A DNA stretch of 42,647 nt from Flammeovirgaceae bacterium UBA4465. Its GTDB lineage: Bacteria > Bacteroidota > Bacteroidia > Cytophagales > Cyclobacteriaceae. Below, one piece after another: positions 41,959 through 42,647 of this stretch. Position 1 is the stretch's first letter, and every line of letters starts with the position of its first letter. The stretch is from contig CAJJBF010000012.1 of NCBI GenBank assembly GCA_905182375.1, positions 1 to 42,647 on the forward strand. Reading direction: 5' to 3'. The translations under genes and the position numbers were made by a program. Under the pieces are notes generated by a model. That model saw only the letters and a program-made list of their open reading frames with translations, ran no database searches and was not told the DNA's origin.

Positions 41959-42647
41959 CTAATCTTTGTTCTTAACGTATTTTTCCAACCATTGATCTTG
42001 TTCCCAAAGCAAATGGAGAATATTCTCTTTAGCTCTATATCCATGACTCTCTTTGGGTAGGAGAACCAAACGAACCTTTGCACCCAGTCCTTTTAGCGCA
42101 TTAAAATATCGAATACTTTGCATAGGATAAGTACCCGAATTATTGTCTGCCTCACCATGTGTCAGCAACAAGGGTGTTTTCATTTTATCCGCATGCATAA
42201 AAGGTGACATATTGTAATAAACCTCAGGTGCCTCCCAATAACTGCGTTGCTCACTTTGAAAGCCAAAAGGCGTCAATGTTCGGTTATAAGCTCCACTTCT
42301 AGCGATCCCGGCAGCAAATAGATCAGAATGGGAAAGTAAATTAGCAACCATAAAGGCACCATAACTGTGCCCCCCGACCGCAACACGATTTCTATCGATA
42401 TAGCCCAGTGAGTCAGCGGCATCTATAGCGGCTTGAGCGTTACCTACCAATTGATTGATGAATGTATCGTTGGGCTCGGTATTCCCCACTCCCAGAATAG
42501 GAAAAGAAGCCCTATCCAAAATCACATATCCTTTGGTCACCCAATAAATCGGTGAACCATAATAGGGAGATGTAAAGGTATTGGGATTACTCGTTTTTTG
42601 TGCAGCGCTTGATGGGTCTTTGAATTCTCTTGGGTAGGCCCAAAGTA
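41959..42647 (-). CDS. S9 family prolyl oligopeptidase-type peptidase (partial)
   Basis: The reading frame is open to the window edge, so the 5' part is missing. A GTG at 42540 is only an internal codon, since coding continues upstream with LWAYPREFKDPSS, then SPYYGSPIYW. The visible alpha/beta-hydrolase domain has the nucleophile Ser in VGGHSYGAFMVANLLS, the Asp in LLLTHGEADNNSGTYPMQSI, and the His in LLPKESHGYRAKEN. This is the catalytic triad of S9 peptidases. The arrangement is typical of exported dipeptidyl or oligopeptidases of Bacteroidota, but the signal peptide lies outside the window. The gap to the downstream fbp is 80 nt. Confidence 0.9.
   Translation of the reverse strand, partial: LWAYPREFKDPSSAAQKTSNPNTFTSPYYGSPIYWVTKGYVILDRASFPILGVGNTEPNDTFINQLVGNAQAAIDAADSLGYIDRNRVAVGGHSYGAFMVANLLSHSDLFAAGIARSGAYNRTLTPFGFQSEQRSYWEAPEVYYNMSPFMHADKMKTPLLLTHGEADNNSGTYPMQSIRYFNALKGLGAKVRLVLLPKESHGYRAKENILHLLWEQDQWLEKYVKNKD

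Overview
The window is a low-GC chromosomal segment from a member of the Bacteroidota, most likely a pigmented, probably marine, aerobic Cytophagia-type bacterium. This is inferred from protein families typical of the phylum (Lacal_2735 family, TIGR03643 family, DUF2256, the CrtI/CrtB/CrtZ/CrtYcd carotenoid set), promoter-like TAnnTTTG boxes without strong Shine-Dalgarno sequences, and laminarin-type glycoside hydrolases (GH16, GH30). No rRNA, tRNA, CRISPR or transposase gene was seen.

Region 1 (about 1-9,830) is a loosely packed, rearranged accessory region. It holds small secreted proteins and lipoproteins (a frameshifted lipoprotein, a small exported protein, two NTF2-like lipoproteins), a four-helix membrane protein, an exported SGNH hydrolase, an orphan hypothetical protein, two copies of a SPOR-domain protein, and a chimeric DUF4359-M23 protein. 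The stretch is stitched together by repeats. Three copies of a 0.2-kb unit (R1-R3) carry the 3' end of one broken gene followed by a hairpin terminator. Four minus-strand remnants resemble the extreme C-terminus of a class I ribonucleotide reductase large subunit (CSIDDPDCEACGS-like), although no such gene is present. An about 0.8-kb segment is duplicated, with loss of the M23 gene in one copy. A truncated H-NOX gene abuts one of the ribonucleotide reductase tails. The pattern looks like repeated gene insertion and duplication at a hot spot next to an nrdA 3' end.

Region 2 (about 10,100-29,550) is a dense light-response and photoprotection island. The first plus-strand run encodes Lacal_2735, TIGR03643, a photolyase-like FAD domain protein, a cryptochrome/photolyase, a flavin reductase, DUF2256 and an FeS-BCP-type photolyase that lacks the usual cysteine cluster. 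A GH30 lipoprotein, an aromatic amino acid hydroxylase and a CDP-alcohol phosphatidyltransferase follow. A minus-strand MerR/B12 regulator with the intact Wx9EH and ExHxxG signatures of CarH/LitR photoreceptors sits in the middle, next to a six-gene operon (SRPBCC, TetR-like, ABC1 kinase, glutathione peroxidase, DUF2867 oxidoreductase, CPD photolyase). That operon converges on a carotenoid operon (crtI-crtB-unknown-crtZ-crtYcd). The likely logic is that light destroys cobalamin-dependent repression, which induces DNA photorepair, antioxidant functions and zeaxanthin-type carotenoids.

Region 3 (about 29,800-42,647) is ordinary metabolism: a sugar porter with a GH16 beta-glucanase lipoprotein, an ECF sigma/anti-sigma/outer-membrane protein operon, a beta-oxidation operon (acyl-CoA dehydrogenase, thiolase, FadB-type enzyme), fructose-1,6-bisphosphatase, and the end of an S9 peptidase.

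Three genes (the first lipoprotein, the acyl-CoA dehydrogenase and fbp) each carry one apparent frameshift. In core metabolic genes this suggests sequence errors as much as pseudogenisation.
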